Positions 49,886 through 60,171 of a DNA stretch of 64,000 nt are shown here, one piece after another. This DNA is from Desertivirga brevis (lineage in GTDB: Bacteria > Bacteroidota > Bacteroidia > Sphingobacteriales > Sphingobacteriaceae), in the NCBI RefSeq assembly GCF_017355835.1, contig NZ_JAFEWF010000001.1, forward strand, positions 434,001 through 498,000, written 5' to 3'. Both the position numbers and the translations under genes were made by a program. The notes beneath the pieces were generated by a model, which did no database searches, was not told where the DNA came from, and saw only the letters and a list, made by a program, of their open reading frames with translations. The stretch's first letter is position 1. Each line of letters begins with the position of its first letter.

Positions 49886-52423
49886 ATGGGATTAAAAGAA
49901 TATAAAAAGAAAAGGAATTTTAATGAAACAGCAGAGCCAGACAGTGGCGAAAAATCGTCGACAGACGCACTTAAATTTGTAGTCCAAAGACATCATGCCT
50001 CACGCCTTCATTACGACTTCAGGCTTGAATTAGAAGGCGTTCTTAAAAGCTGGGCTGTTCCAAAAGGCCCATCCCTTAACCCAAAAGACAAACGTCTTGC
50101 AATGATGGTTGAGGATCACCCCTACGATTACCGGACATTTGAAGGTGTAATTCCTGAAGGAAATTACGGTGCTGGAGTAGTAAGTATTTTTGACGAAGGA
50201 ACATACGAAGGCTTGGATGGACCAGGGGAAGCCGAACTAAAAAAAGGCCTTTATAGTGGAAATTTAAAATTCAGGCTTCATGGGAAAATCCTCAAAGGCG
50301 AGTTCGCCCTGGTAAAGCTTAAAAGTAGTGAAGAAAATTCCTGGCTCTTGATTAAGCATAAAGATGAGTTTGCAGTGGCCGAAAAGTTCGATGCTGAAGA
50401 TTTGATTTCAGAGCGGGAGAAAAAACGTGGTGAGGACCGGAAGAAGCTCGCCAAAGTTGCGAAAACAAAGACCCGACCTAAGGCAGAAACCGAAAAAGAA
50501 ACATCTGAAGAAAAACTTGATATAGAAAGCTTCAAACCAATGTTAGCTAAACTTGAAGGAGATGTTTTTGATGACAAAAACTGGATATACGAAAAGAAAC
50601 TGGATGGCTATAGGATCATTGCTTCAACAGGTAAAACAGTAAGATTACTTTCAAGAAACGGACTTGACTATACCACGAAATATAAGCTTATTTCAAAAGC
50701 CCTTGCGAATATTAAGGACGAAGCTATTATAGATGGGGAGCTTGTAGTTGAGGATAAAAGTGGAAAAGCATTATTTCAAAAGTTGCAGAATTACGATCCG
50801 AATGACAAAGGCACCCAACTGAAGTTTTACGCTTTTGACCTGCTTGCATTAAACGGACACGATATAAGGCAATTGGACCTTATCAAGCGAAAGGAACTAC
50901 TTGCGGCTTTATTAAAAAAAGGACCAAAAAGCTCTGTGACCTTCAGTGAGCACGTTTCGGGTAAAGGCAAGAAACTATTTGCAGAAGCAGTGGAAAACAG
51001 CTGGGAAGGGATCATTGCCAAAGATGGCTCAAGTAATTATGAAAGCGATAAGCGATCGGGCAAATGGCTAAAGTTTAAGGTTCAGAACTCACAGGAAGCC
51101 CTAATAATCGGTTTCACCAAACCACAGGGTAGCAGAATGTATTTTGGATCACTTGTTTTGGGAATGATTGATAATGGAGAGTTAAGGTATATTGGAAACG
51201 TGGGTACTGGATTCAATGAAGAAAGTTTAAAGTCTTTACACAGCAAAATGCTACCGCTTAAAGTTGAAGATAAGCCGGTACGGGTGAAAGTTAAACAAGA
51301 GAAAAGCGTAACCTGGATTAAGCCGGATATGATTTGCGAAGTGACTTTCTCCGAATGGACTGACGATAATGTGCTAAGGCATCCTGTTTTTAAGGGATTA
51401 AGGGAGGATAAAAACCCTACGGAGGTTGTTCCCGAACCAGAGGGTAAAAGTGAATTAAGCACCCCTCCTTCTGCAGAGGAAAAAACTGCTAAAGTTATGG
51501 AAACAAAAACTGTAAATGAGAAGGAAGATACGTTTGGAAAGAAGGTGGTTAAACTAACTAACCTCAACAAAATTTACTGGCCTGAGGAAGGCATTACCAA
51601 AGGCGATTTGATAGAGTATTATAGAGATATCAATGACTATATACTTCCCTATTTAAAAGATCGCCCCTTATCATTAAACAGACATCCCAATGGCATTAAT
51701 GGAAGCAGCTTTTTCCAGAAGGACCTGGATACAGATCAAATTCCTTCCTGGATAAAATCCCAACCCATTCATTCTGAAAGTAATGATAAGGATATTGACT
51801 ACCTGATCTGTAATGATCTTCCTACCCTATTATGGATGGCAAACTTGGGCTGCATAGAAATTAATCCTTGGCTTAGCACTTTTAAAAAGCCTGAACATCC
51901 TGTATTTGCAGTTATGGACCTGGATCCTAATGATGTCGATGACTTTGCTGAAGTGGTACGCGTTGCCCTGACTACTAAAGAAATACTGGATCAGATGAAA
52001 GTACGATCCTTCATCAAAACTTCCGGATCGAGAGGTTTACACATATTTATTCATGTAGGAGCTAAATATGACTACGATATAATTAAGAACTTCGTTCAGT
52101 ACCTGGGCAAGATGATATTGGAGCAACACCCTGATACAACGAGCCTTGAAAGGAGTCCGTCTAAGCGCAAAAAGAAAATTTACCTCGATTTTTTACAGAA
52201 CAGACGCGGACAGACTATCGCTGCTCCGTATTCTGTAAGGCCAAAACCCGGAGCTACAGTTTCTACTCCATTGTCATGGGATGAAGTAAATGAGAACCTT
52301 AATATAAAATCATTTACTATCTTCAATACCCTGGATAGAATCAAGGAGAAAGGAGACCTATGGCAGGATATAACGAAAGAATCGACGGATCTTAAAGCAG
52401 CACTGGAAAGTCTGAATGAATAA
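49886..52423 (+). CDS. ligD: DNA ligase D (phosphoesterase, ligase, polymerase)
   Basis: This 845-residue multidomain protein reads in the order phosphoesterase, ligase, polymerase. Phosphoesterase (about 28-185): RHHASRLHYDFRLELE with catalytic His. Ligase (about 215-520): adenylation motif K238-L-D-G, EGIIAKD (374-380) and KWLKFK (393-398). A low-complexity acidic linker (about 520-545) precedes the primase-polymerase domain (about 550-840), with MDLDPND (Asp pair, about 677-681). It seals double-strand breaks with Ku. Start at 49886 directly abuts the ku stop. Confidence 0.95.
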   Translation: MGLKEYKKKRNFNETAEPDSGEKSSTDALKFVVQRHHASRLHYDFRLELEGVLKSWAVPKGPSLNPKDKRLAMMVEDHPYDYRTFEGVIPEGNYGAGVVSIFDEGTYEGLDGPGEAELKKGLYSGNLKFRLHGKILKGEFALVKLKSSEENSWLLIKHKDEFAVAEKFDAEDLISEREKKRGEDRKKLAKVAKTKTRPKAETEKETSEEKLDIESFKPMLAKLEGDVFDDKNWIYEKKLDGYRIIASTGKTVRLLSRNGLDYTTKYKLISKALANIKDEAIIDGELVVEDKSGKALFQKLQNYDPNDKGTQLKFYAFDLLALNGHDIRQLDLIKRKELLAALLKKGPKSSVTFSEHVSGKGKKLFAEAVENSWEGIIAKDGSSNYESDKRSGKWLKFKVQNSQEALIIGFTKPQGSRMYFGSLVLGMIDNGELRYIGNVGTGFNEESLKSLHSKMLPLKVEDKPVRVKVKQEKSVTWIKPDMICEVTFSEWTDDNVLRHPVFKGLREDKNPTEVVPEPEGKSELSTPPSAEEKTAKVMETKTVNEKEDTFGKKVVKLTNLNKIYWPEEGITKGDLIEYYRDINDYILPYLKDRPLSLNRHPNGINGSSFFQKDLDTDQIPSWIKSQPIHSESNDKDIDYLICNDLPTLLWMANLGCIEINPWLSTFKKPEHPVFAVMDLDPNDVDDFAEVVRVALTTKEILDQMKVRSFIKTSGSRGLHIFIHVGAKYDYDIIKNFVQYLGKMILEQHPDTTSLERSPSKRKKKIYLDFLQNRRGQTIAAPYSVRPKPGATVSTPLSWDEVNENLNIKSFTIFNTLDRIKEKGDLWQDITKESTDLKAALESLNE

Positions 52424-52433
52424 AACAATAAAA

Positions 52434-52463
52434 CAGGCAAAGAAGATGTTTCTTCAATGCCTG
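52434..52463. terminator. Hairpin between ligD and the M16 pair
   Basis: CAGGCA (52434-52439) pairs with TGCCTG (52458-52463), with an inner GAAG/CTTC helix. It lies between convergent stops (52423 and 52477) and may serve both. Confidence 0.65.
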
Positions 52464-52476
52464 CCTTTTGCCAGGT

Positions 52477-53751
52477 TTATTTCTTACCAACTATCACTTT
52501 CTCGAAGGAATCGAAATTGAGATAGAAGTTTGCCAACTCAAGAAGCTTGTCTGAGTTGATTGATTTTACTGTTTGTATGTAATTGGAATAATAGTCATAG
52601 TCGAGGCCTGAGAAATAGATATTTTTGAACTTATCTGCATGTGAAAACGCATTTTCCAGACCTCCCAGAAAAGAACCTAACATATAGTTTTTAACTAATG
52701 CTAACTCTTCTTCAGGTATACGTTCAGTTCGAAGCAAGTCTACCTCCTTTTTAATTTCGTCCACTGCTGAAGTACATACGTTGGCTCCTACTTCTGAGGC
52801 AATGAAGAAGTACCCAGAATTTTTAAAGGATACGAGTGCCGATCCAATTCCATAGGTGTAGCCTTTATCCTCACGAATATTAGCCATTAAACGAGATCCG
52901 AAATATCCGCCAAGAACAGTATTTAAAACTTGCAGAGCAGCAAAATCAGGGTGGTTTCTGTTAACACACAGATTACCAATCCTTATTGCCGACTGCAAAG
53001 CACCTTCCCTCTCATAATAATGCTCTGATCCATTTCTGACCGGGAAACTAAAGGAATTCTGTGTTAAGCTTACACCCTTATCCCAACCTCTTCCAAAATG
53101 ATTGTTAATTGAAGCTATGGTAGAGTCGTTTACTTGTCCAGATACAACTATAGTACAGTTATCCGGACGATAAGCAAGATTAAAATATTCGACAAGTTGA
53201 TCCCGGGTCAATTTATCATAATCCTCAGATGAAGAACTAAAGCCATAAATAGTGTTGCCAAATAGAGCCCTATTAAAGATCCGGCGACTTAAAAAGTCAT
53301 TCTTCTCAAGGTTTATACTAAGCTTTTGCTTTTGATTCCTTATAAATGTTGAAAGCTCCTCCTCTGGGAAAACTGAGTCAGTAATGACCTGCTTAACTAC
53401 CGGAAGGGTAGATTCAAGGTGCTTGGTTAAAGTATAAAGGGTAACAACAGACTGGTCGTAATTATAATCAGTTTGAAGAAAAGCACCGTAATAATCTATT
53501 TCTTCTGCTATTTCGTGTGACCTGAGTGTGCTTGTTCCCTCAACAAGCATGGAATTTACTACATATGCCTGAAGGGGCTTAGATGGTTCCCAGTTTACGT
53601 TATTAAATATAAGTTCTATGCGTACGAGGTCCTGAGAACCAGCATTGATTGAGAATAAATTTATGCCATTATCAAGACTATATTCCTCTGCTTTTATAAG
53701 ATCTATGTTTTCAACCTGTCTGAATGCAGGCGCCAGTGTTCTTTCTATCAT
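52477..53751 (-). CDS. M16-family peptidase-like protein without the zinc motif
   Basis: This 424-residue protein has the M16 C-terminal pattern (YGIGSALVSFKNSGYFFIASEV, GSRLMANIREDKGYTYG, AFSHADKFKNIYFSGLD) but the HxxEH zinc motif is absent. It is the non-catalytic partner of a heterodimeric M16 pair, in the manner of mitochondrial processing peptidase. Its start overlaps the stop of its active partner by one base. Confidence 0.9.
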   Translation of the reverse strand: MIERTLAPAFRQVENIDLIKAEEYSLDNGINLFSINAGSQDLVRIELIFNNVNWEPSKPLQAYVVNSMLVEGTSTLRSHEIAEEIDYYGAFLQTDYNYDQSVVTLYTLTKHLESTLPVVKQVITDSVFPEEELSTFIRNQKQKLSINLEKNDFLSRRIFNRALFGNTIYGFSSSSEDYDKLTRDQLVEYFNLAYRPDNCTIVVSGQVNDSTIASINNHFGRGWDKGVSLTQNSFSFPVRNGSEHYYEREGALQSAIRIGNLCVNRNHPDFAALQVLNTVLGGYFGSRLMANIREDKGYTYGIGSALVSFKNSGYFFIASEVGANVCTSAVDEIKKEVDLLRTERIPEEELALVKNYMLGSFLGGLENAFSHADKFKNIYFSGLDYDYYSNYIQTVKSINSDKLLELANFYLNFDSFEKVIVGKK

Positions 53752-55007
53752 TAATTAGCCAGATATAGAAGGGTTGAAGAATTTTGTTTGGTGAATACTT
53801 TTACCGCCTGATTTTGCAGATCCTGCTGACTAACCAAAAGGTATTTTTGAGTTTCGTTGTTTAGTTCTGCTGCATTTCCCATTAGTTCAAAGAATGCAAG
53901 GTTCATCGCTTTATCCAATAAACTCATTTCGGCAAAGACCATTGTAGACTCCACCTTATTCTTTACTTTAGTTAGTTCCCGTTCAGGGATCAGTTCTCTT
54001 TTCAAAATATCTAATTCGTTCCAGATCGCTGCTTCTGCTAATTGAGGGTCTATTCCCTCTGTCAACTTTCCTTCGATAATAAACAAACCGGGATCAGAGC
54101 TTGAGGTAATATAAGCACTAATCTCAGAAAAAAGCTTTTGCTCCTTAACCAGGCTCATGTATAACCTAGACGCATTTCCTCTGGATAGTATATCTGAGAT
54201 CAGGTCGCATTCGTAATAGCCATTTTCCTGTCTGCCAGGCATATGAAAAGCCATGTAAATAGCATTTAATGGTACATCCGCCTTTACAATTTCCCTTCTG
54301 GCTTCTAGTTGTACTGGCTCTTTAGGTAAATCACGGAGAGGCTTCTCTCCTCTTGGAATTGAACCGAACCATTTTTCAGCCAATTCTTTTACCTCGGCAG
54401 TGTAAACAGATCCACCTACCACTAAAATAGCATTGGAAGGATTGTAATGTCTGGCAAAAAAACCTCTCACATCTTCTATGGTCGCGTCTTCTATATGAGA
54501 TAATTCTTTTCCTATAGTAGCCCAGCGGTATGGGTGTTCTTTATAAGCTAGCGGTCTCAATTTCAACCAGACATCTCCGTATGGCTGATTCAGGTATCTT
54601 TGCTTAAATTCCTCACAGACAACGTTTTTCTGGACTTCCAAACTTTTCTCAGAAAAGGCCAAACTCAGCATCCTGTCACTCTCCAGCCAAAAGGCCGTTT
54701 CGAGGTTTGCAGCTGGAAGAGTAATATAATAATTAGTAATGTCGTTGCTCGTGAATGCATTATTCTCTCCCCCGACGCGCTGAAGAGGTTCATCATATGA
54801 AGGAATATTAATAGATCCTCCAAACATTAAATGCTCGAAAAGATGTGCGAAGCCTGTTTTATCCGGATCTTCATCTCTGGCACCCACATCGTATAATACA
54901 TTAACAACAGCCATTGGATTAGTAAAGTCTTCGTGTACCAATACCTTTAGTCCGTTGCTTAAAACAAATCGATTGAAATCTACCATTTTTTCAAAGTATA
55001 AATTCAA
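53751..55007 (-). CDS. M16-family zinc peptidase
   Basis: This 418-residue metallopeptidase has the zinc motif HLFEHLMFGGS (HxxEH) with NAFTSNDITNYYITLP and ESDRMLSL, and a downstream Glu in NVVCEEFKQRY that completes the metal site. It has no signal peptide, so it likely acts in the cytoplasm or at its membrane. The 1-base overlap with 52477-53751 couples translation of the two subunits. Confidence 0.94.
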   Translation of the reverse strand: MNLYFEKMVDFNRFVLSNGLKVLVHEDFTNPMAVVNVLYDVGARDEDPDKTGFAHLFEHLMFGGSINIPSYDEPLQRVGGENNAFTSNDITNYYITLPAANLETAFWLESDRMLSLAFSEKSLEVQKNVVCEEFKQRYLNQPYGDVWLKLRPLAYKEHPYRWATIGKELSHIEDATIEDVRGFFARHYNPSNAILVVGGSVYTAEVKELAEKWFGSIPRGEKPLRDLPKEPVQLEARREIVKADVPLNAIYMAFHMPGRQENGYYECDLISDILSRGNASRLYMSLVKEQKLFSEISAYITSSSDPGLFIIEGKLTEGIDPQLAEAAIWNELDILKRELIPERELTKVKNKVESTMVFAEMSLLDKAMNLAFFELMGNAAELNNETQKYLLVSQQDLQNQAVKVFTKQNSSTLLYLAN

Positions 55008-55187
55008 AGTGAAAAACCAAAATAATGACGTGATCTTCCTTTACTCTGGAGCTAATTTCAGCTTTTATGAAGGTCAAATGTAAACGTTTTTTAATTGGCA
55101 GGGATAAATCCTCTAATCACAATTTCACTTAAACTCTTATCAACATAATTCTGTTTTCCACAAACTGGCAGGAGTCGATAATTTTCG

Positions 55188-55195
55188 TAACTTTG
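55188..55195 (+). promoter_or_regulatory. Putative -7 element TAACTTTG of pyrG
   Basis: TAACTTTG fits TAnnTTTG. The leader to the ATG at 55258 would be about 55 nt. A -33 TTTG is not seen. Confidence 0.45.
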
Positions 55196-55257
55196 CATCC
55201 CGTACAAAAACAATTGATTTTACCCCAAAGAGGTAGTCAATTAAAAAATCTTTTTAA

Positions 55258-56868
55258 ATGACCAAATATATTTTTGTTACGGGTGGCGTTACCTCCTCTT
55301 TAGGAAAAGGTATTATTTCCGCATCTTTAGCTAAGCTTCTTCAGGCCCGCGATTATCGCGTAACTATTCAAAAGTTTGACCCTTATATCAACATTGATCC
55401 AGGAACTTTAAATCCCTATGAGCATGGAGAGTGTTTCGTTACTGAAGATGGTGCTGAAACAGATCTTGACCTTGGTCATTACGAGCGTTTTCTAAATGTA
55501 CCGACATCCCAATCAAATAACGTTACAACCGGACGCATTTACCAGAATGTTATTAATAAGGAGCGTGAGGGTGCATATCTAGGTAAAACTGTACAAGTTG
55601 TACCTCACATCACTGATGAAATAAAAAGAAATATCCGGATACTGGGAGAAAGTGGTGAATATGATATCGTAATTACAGAATTAGGGGGAACAGTAGGTGA
55701 TATCGAGTCCCTCCCATTTATTGAGGCGGTGCGTCAATTCCGGTGGGAAGTTGGATACAGTAATTCTCTTGTGATCCACTTAACGCTAATTCCTTTCCTG
55801 GCAGCTGCAAAAGAACTTAAAACAAAACCAACTCAGCACTCTGTTAAGATGCTTTTAGAGTATGGAATTCAACCTGATGTACTAGTTTGCCGCACTGAAC
55901 ACCATATTACTCAAGACATTCGTCGTAAGATTGCTCAATTCTGTAACGTGAACATCAATGCAGTAATTGAGTCAATAGATGCCTCAACAATTTACGACGT
56001 TCCATTATTAATGCTTAAGGAGCAGTTAGACAAAACCGTTTTAACTAAATTAAAGCTTCCCCTAAAACACGAACCTAACCTTGAAAGTTGGAAGGACTTT
56101 TTGGGAAGATTAAAAAACCCAACAGCTGAAGTTAATATCGGATTAATTGGGAAGTATGTAGAATTACAGGATGCCTATAAATCCATCATCGAGTCATTTA
56201 TTCACGCCGGTGCAAGAAACGAATGTAAAGTGCAGATACACTCCATTCATTCTGAAAGTGTTACAGAGGAAAACGTAGCAGAAAAACTTGCCGGCCTTGA
56301 TGGTGTACTAGTTGCTCCAGGATTTGGAAGCCGGGGTATTGAAGGTAAGATCTCCGCAATAAAATACGTTCGCGAGAAACATATTCCGTTCTTTGGTATC
56401 TGTTTAGGAATGCAGTGTGCAGTGATTGAGTTTGGACGGAATGTATTGGGCCTTCAGGATGCTCATAGTACAGAAATGAATGAAGATACGCACAATGCAG
56501 TTATCTCCATGATGGAAGAGCAGAAGAAGATTAAGAACAAGGGTGGAACTATGCGTCTTGGATCGTATGTGTGCGACTTGAGAAAAGGAAGCAAAGCTGC
56601 TGCAATTTATGGAAAAACACGCATTACAGAGCGACACAGGCACCGTTATGAGTTCAATAACGAGTACCTTGCTCAATATGAAGAAGCAGGTATGCTTGCC
56701 TCAGGAATGAATCCGGATAACAATCTTGTTGAAATAGTAGAATTGAAAAACCATCCATTCTTTGTCGGTGGCCAATTTCACCCTGAATTAAAGTCAACTG
56801 TTGCTAATCCACACCCTCTTTTTGTTAGCTTTGTCGCAGCTGCATTAGCAGGTAAAAGGAAGAAATAA
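55258..56868 (+). CDS. pyrG: CTP synthase
   Basis: This 536-residue enzyme makes CTP from UTP, ATP and glutamine. The synthetase domain has [44 protein letters not shown] and [15 protein letters not shown]. The glutaminase domain has [17 protein letters not shown] (Cys nucleophile) and FHPELKS (His). Length fits. The conserved intermediate hinge is present. It is followed 39 nt later by yidC, a pairing that may be an operon. Confidence 0.97.
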   Translation: MTKYIFVTGGVTSSLGKGIISASLAKLLQARDYRVTIQKFDPYINIDPGTLNPYEHGECFVTEDGAETDLDLGHYERFLNVPTSQSNNVTTGRIYQNVINKEREGAYLGKTVQVVPHITDEIKRNIRILGESGEYDIVITELGGTVGDIESLPFIEAVRQFRWEVGYSNSLVIHLTLIPFLAAAKELKTKPTQHSVKMLLEYGIQPDVLVCRTEHHITQDIRRKIAQFCNVNINAVIESIDASTIYDVPLLMLKEQLDKTVLTKLKLPLKHEPNLESWKDFLGRLKNPTAEVNIGLIGKYVELQDAYKSIIESFIHAGARNECKVQIHSIHSESVTEENVAEKLAGLDGVLVAPGFGSRGIEGKISAIKYVREKHIPFFGICLGMQCAVIEFGRNVLGLQDAHSTEMNEDTHNAVISMMEEQKKIKNKGGTMRLGSYVCDLRKGSKAAAIYGKTRITERHRHRYEFNNEYLAQYEEAGMLASGMNPDNNLVEIVELKNHPFFVGGQFHPELKSTVANPHPLFVSFVAAALAGKRKK

Positions 56869-56907
56869 GAACAACAATAAAGAAAAAAGATAAGGAAATA
56901 CCACATA

Positions 56908-58716
56908 ATGGATAGAAATACATTCACGGGATTTTTTCTGATTTTAGTTATCCTCTTCGGGGCTACATACTTTATGAAGCCGTCAGAAGAAGAACTAAAA
57001 AGAGAAAGAATCGTTCAGGACTCAATAAAACAAGCGCAGTCGGGAAAACTTACTAAATCAAAGCCTGCCCCAGCCGCAGCAACTGCCCCCACCGCAGTTG
57101 ATTCTAACTTATTAAAAGGTCCTTTCGGAAGGGCGAGAGTTGGAAATGCACAAGTTGTAGTTCTTGAAAACGAAGATTTAAAAGTAAATATTAATACTAA
57201 AGGCGGTCGAGTAGAAAGTGTAGAATTAAAAAAATTCAAGACTTACGATCAAAAACCTTTGATTCTGTTTACGGCAGAAGAAAGCAGTTTCAATCTTGCT
57301 CTTAAAGCAAATGGTTCTAATATAAACACTAAAGATCTGTTCTTTAGTCCCTCAGCTCCAGGGTTAAAGGTATCTCAAAAAGACTCTGCAGCAGTTACAT
57401 TCACCGCCAATTACGGTCCTAACCAATCCTTACAATATGTTTATACCTTAAAAGGCGAAGGATTCAAGCTAGGTTTCAACATTGTAACAAAAGGTTTGGA
57501 AAATATTATGACCGCTGCTCCTACAATTCATTGGGATGCATTGTTGAGACAGAAGGAAAAAGATATCAAGAGTGAACATAGATACTCGGGAGCATACTAC
57601 CAGCAAGGAGACGAGCCGGTTGAACATATTGGCACTACCGAGGATGAGAAAAAAGATATTGGAGAAGATGGCAAAATCCAATGGGTATCATTCAAACAGC
57701 ACTTTTTCTCCAATGTCCTTATTTCTAAAGAAGGTTTCGATAAAGCAAACCTTGCTGTAAGTACTTCAGCGGAGCCTGGTGTTGTTAAAGGCTTCTCAGC
57801 GAGCCTCACGCTGCCCGCTAAAATGAATTCATATGCCATGGAGTTTTACTTCGGGCCGAACAGGTACAATACATTAAAAGCACAAGGAAATAATCTTGAA
57901 GGAATCATTGACCTGGGTTGGGGACCTCTGAAATGGGTGAACCGTTTTGCTGTACTGCCTATCTTTAACGCTTTAGAAAAGTTTAACTGGGGTTATGGCT
58001 TAATAATTTTAGTTCTTACCCTCATCCTTAAACTAGTTCTTTCTCCGCTTACTTATAAATCTTACCTGTCAATGGCTAAGATGCGTGTATTGAAACCAGA
58101 GATGGACGAAATTAAAGCTAAAGTTGGAGAAGATAATCCTACTTTACTTCAACAAGAATATCTGAAGTTGTATAAAAAGGCCGGCGTAAATCCATTAGGC
58201 GGTTGTATTCCAATGCTACTTCAAATGCCGATCGTAATGGCTTTCTTCTTCTTCTTTCCGAACCTTTTCGAGTTAAGGGGGGAGAAGTTTTTATGGATGA
58301 CAGATCTGTCGACCTATGACTCTTTCGTAAACTTCGGATTCGAGATTCCTTTTATGGGAGATCACTTGAGCTTGATGTGTATTTTAATGACCATTTCAAC
58401 GTTAATATACACTTACTTCAATAACCAAACATCGGGAGCTACAGGACAGATGAAGTATATAGGTTACATTACTCCTATTATCTTCCTTGGTGTATTGAAC
58501 AGTTACCCAGCCGGATTAAATTATTATTACTTCCTTGCAAACATGTTGACGTTCGGCCAGCAATTTTTGATCAGGCAGTTTGTTAACGACGAAAAGATCC
58601 ACGCGCAGATTCAGGAGAATAAGAAGAAACCTGAAGGCGAGAAGAAACAGTCTAGTTTCCAGCGTCGTATGGAAGAATACATGCGCCAGCAACAGTCGAA
58701 ACAAAACAAAAAATAA
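56908..58716 (+). CDS. yidC: Membrane protein insertase YidC
   Basis: This 602-residue protein has an N-terminal membrane anchor (GFFLILVILFGATYFM), a Ala/Pro-rich linker, a large periplasmic P1 beta-domain (about 100-360), and the conserved five-helix insertase core starting at NWGYGLIILVLTLILKLVLSPL. The conserved pore Arg region (SLAKMRVLKPEMDEI) and GGCIPMLLQMPIVMAFF are present. The charged C-terminus (RRMEEYMRQQQSKQNKK) can bind ribosomes. It inserts and folds inner-membrane proteins. Confidence 0.96.
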   Translation: MDRNTFTGFFLILVILFGATYFMKPSEEELKRERIVQDSIKQAQSGKLTKSKPAPAAATAPTAVDSNLLKGPFGRARVGNAQVVVLENEDLKVNINTKGGRVESVELKKFKTYDQKPLILFTAEESSFNLALKANGSNINTKDLFFSPSAPGLKVSQKDSAAVTFTANYGPNQSLQYVYTLKGEGFKLGFNIVTKGLENIMTAAPTIHWDALLRQKEKDIKSEHRYSGAYYQQGDEPVEHIGTTEDEKKDIGEDGKIQWVSFKQHFFSNVLISKEGFDKANLAVSTSAEPGVVKGFSASLTLPAKMNSYAMEFYFGPNRYNTLKAQGNNLEGIIDLGWGPLKWVNRFAVLPIFNALEKFNWGYGLIILVLTLILKLVLSPLTYKSYLSMAKMRVLKPEMDEIKAKVGEDNPTLLQQEYLKLYKKAGVNPLGGCIPMLLQMPIVMAFFFFFPNLFELRGEKFLWMTDLSTYDSFVNFGFEIPFMGDHLSLMCILMTISTLIYTYFNNQTSGATGQMKYIGYITPIIFLGVLNSYPAGLNYYYFLANMLTFGQQFLIRQFVNDEKIHAQIQENKKKPEGEKKQSSFQRRMEEYMRQQQSKQNKK

Positions 58717-58736
58717 GCATTAGAATGATGTTAATT

Positions 58737-58766
58737 AAAACGGCCTTAACGGGCCGTTTTTTTTTT
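58737..58766 (+). terminator. Terminator after yidC
   Basis: AAAACGGCC (58737-58745) and GGCCGTTTT (58752-58760) form a perfect 9-bp GC stem with a 6-nt loop and a T10 run. Confidence 0.93.
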
Positions 58767-58837
58767 CGGTTGTAGTACCCCCACTCCTTGTTCAAACAAA
58801 AGCCTGGTTTATTTGATATATCTACAAATATTAACTT

Positions 58838-59068
58838 ATGCAGGCTTCGGAAATAAAACTATTTATAAACAATATAGAGCAAACTTTGCAGGTGCAGAAG
58901 GATAAAGCACCAGGCAATTTTGTAATTACTCAGGAACTCAAATTTATCGCGAGGATTTATAAAGATGCTGATGGAAGATGGAAATCTGTTGAGATTTCTG
59001 ATCTTTCTCCATCTGTTATCGAATCAATTGGAAAAGAAATTGAAGAAGCAGATATCGGGAATGCATAA
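58838..59068 (+). CDS. Small hypothetical protein between yidC and a ROK-like gene
   Basis: This 76-residue protein reads MQASEIKLFINNIEQTLQVQ and ends IGKEIEEADIGNA. It has a beta-strand middle (KFIARIYKDADGRWKSVEIS) and helical ends. No family is recognised. It is bounded by its own terminators on both sides (58737-58766 and 59070-59093). Confidence 0.55.
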   Translation: MQASEIKLFINNIEQTLQVQKDKAPGNFVITQELKFIARIYKDADGRWKSVEISDLSPSVIESIGKEIEEADIGNA

Positions 59069-59069
59069 A

Positions 59070-59093
59070 AAAAGCGCCTTTAAAAGCGCTTTT
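59070..59093. terminator. Bidirectional terminator between 58838 and the ROK-like gene
   Basis: AAAAGCGC (59070-59077) and GCGCTTTT (59086-59093) pair perfectly with an 8-nt loop, followed by a T-rich run. The neighbours are convergent. Confidence 0.85.
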
Positions 59094-59102
59094 CTTTTTT
59101 AT

Positions 59103-59963
59103 CTAACTCCAAAGGTCCGCCGCACCTATCAATGTTCCTGCAGTACCTAAAGTTGCTGAGACAATAGGAATTTTTATATCCTTGTCTCCCAAACGGTCCC
59201 TTACATGGTCTATAAATAATTCCCAGGCATTATTATGCCCGCCAATTAATAAAGCATCAGGATTGAACGAACTAATATATTGGAGCAAAAATTTCACGAA
59301 GTTCTCTCCATACTCATTAAAAACCAGCTGCCCAATTCCATCATCATTAGAAGCCATATTAGTAAGATCTGCGATGTCGGCAGGGCGTACTCCTGTAAAA
59401 TCCTCGTAACGCTGCATCAGCCATCCAATCCCTATATAATCCTCTGCTATTCCATCTTTAAAAGGCTTATTCCACATATTTGCATCTTCAGACACCCCAT
59501 CTACTACTCTTGCTGACCCCAATCCATAATTTAAGGTAAATCCCAAGATATTGTTATATCCTTTCACTGCCCCGGCCATCTGTTCCGCCTTAACTACCCG
59601 CGGAGCCGGATTATCCATTCTGATGTTTATAGGAGAAATACCCAGTCTGTCGGCAAGTAAGGTCTTTACATTTTGTTGATACAGAGATTCAAACTTCTTC
59701 TGGTTATGCATCAAAGAAACTCCGTTCTCGTAATCGAAAGGGCCAGGAATAGTTATTGCAAATTTAGAAATGGGTGTTTCCCTTAAAGCGTGAACCCGAG
59801 TGATGACAGTTGTCCACTTTTCTAAGAAGTTTTCTAGAGTTTCATCGGCACTTATTTCTTCAAAAAATTCAGTTTCAGGTAATACTGTCTTGGTGTCGTT
59901 GTCCACAATTGCCGCTCTAATGCCCGGGATATTAATATCAACGGATACGATCTGATTGCTCAT
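59103..59963 (-). CDS. ROK-family protein lacking the zinc-binding motif
   Basis: This 286-residue protein has ROK/ASKHA features: SVDINIPGIRAAIVD, FAITIPGPFDYENGV, the Asp in IRMDNPAPRVVKAEQMAG and a glycine-containing phosphate loop (LNYGLGSARVVDG). The CxCGxxGC zinc motif typical of ROK repressors and kinases is absent, and the GTG phosphate loop is altered. It may be a diverged sugar kinase or a non-catalytic ROK protein; which is unclear. Confidence 0.75.
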   Translation of the reverse strand: MSNQIVSVDINIPGIRAAIVDNDTKTVLPETEFFEEISADETLENFLEKWTTVITRVHALRETPISKFAITIPGPFDYENGVSLMHNQKKFESLYQQNVKTLLADRLGISPINIRMDNPAPRVVKAEQMAGAVKGYNNILGFTLNYGLGSARVVDGVSEDANMWNKPFKDGIAEDYIGIGWLMQRYEDFTGVRPADIADLTNMASNDDGIGQLVFNEYGENFVKFLLQYISSFNPDALLIGGHNNAWELFIDHVRDRLGDKDIKIPIVSATLGTAGTLIGAADLWS

Positions 59964-60119
59964 AATGTCTGGTTGGTAACCTAGGTTTTAATTGTTTGTT
60001 GGCCAAATTAAAGCTTAAATTCTTAAAATGACAATTATTTTCTAAGTAATAATTATATTACTACTGTGTGTGAAGAACTTAGAAAATAAGGTCATGAACG
60101 TTAATTTTATATGGAAACA

Positions 60120-60147
60120 AAAAAGGGCAATCTTTTAAGATTGCCCT
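60120..60147 (-). terminator. Strong terminator after gldN
   Basis: AGGGCAATCTT (60124-60134) and AAGATTGCCCT (60137-60147) are perfectly complementary over 11 bp with a 2-nt loop. On the minus strand a T6 run follows. It ends the gldK-gldN unit. Confidence 0.92.
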
Positions 60148-60171
60148 CTATAATATTATCAGGAGTAATAG

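Noticed and set aside
55153..55161. Single DnaA-box sequence TTTTCCACA before pyrG
   Set aside because: It is isolated, so a second origin is not supported.
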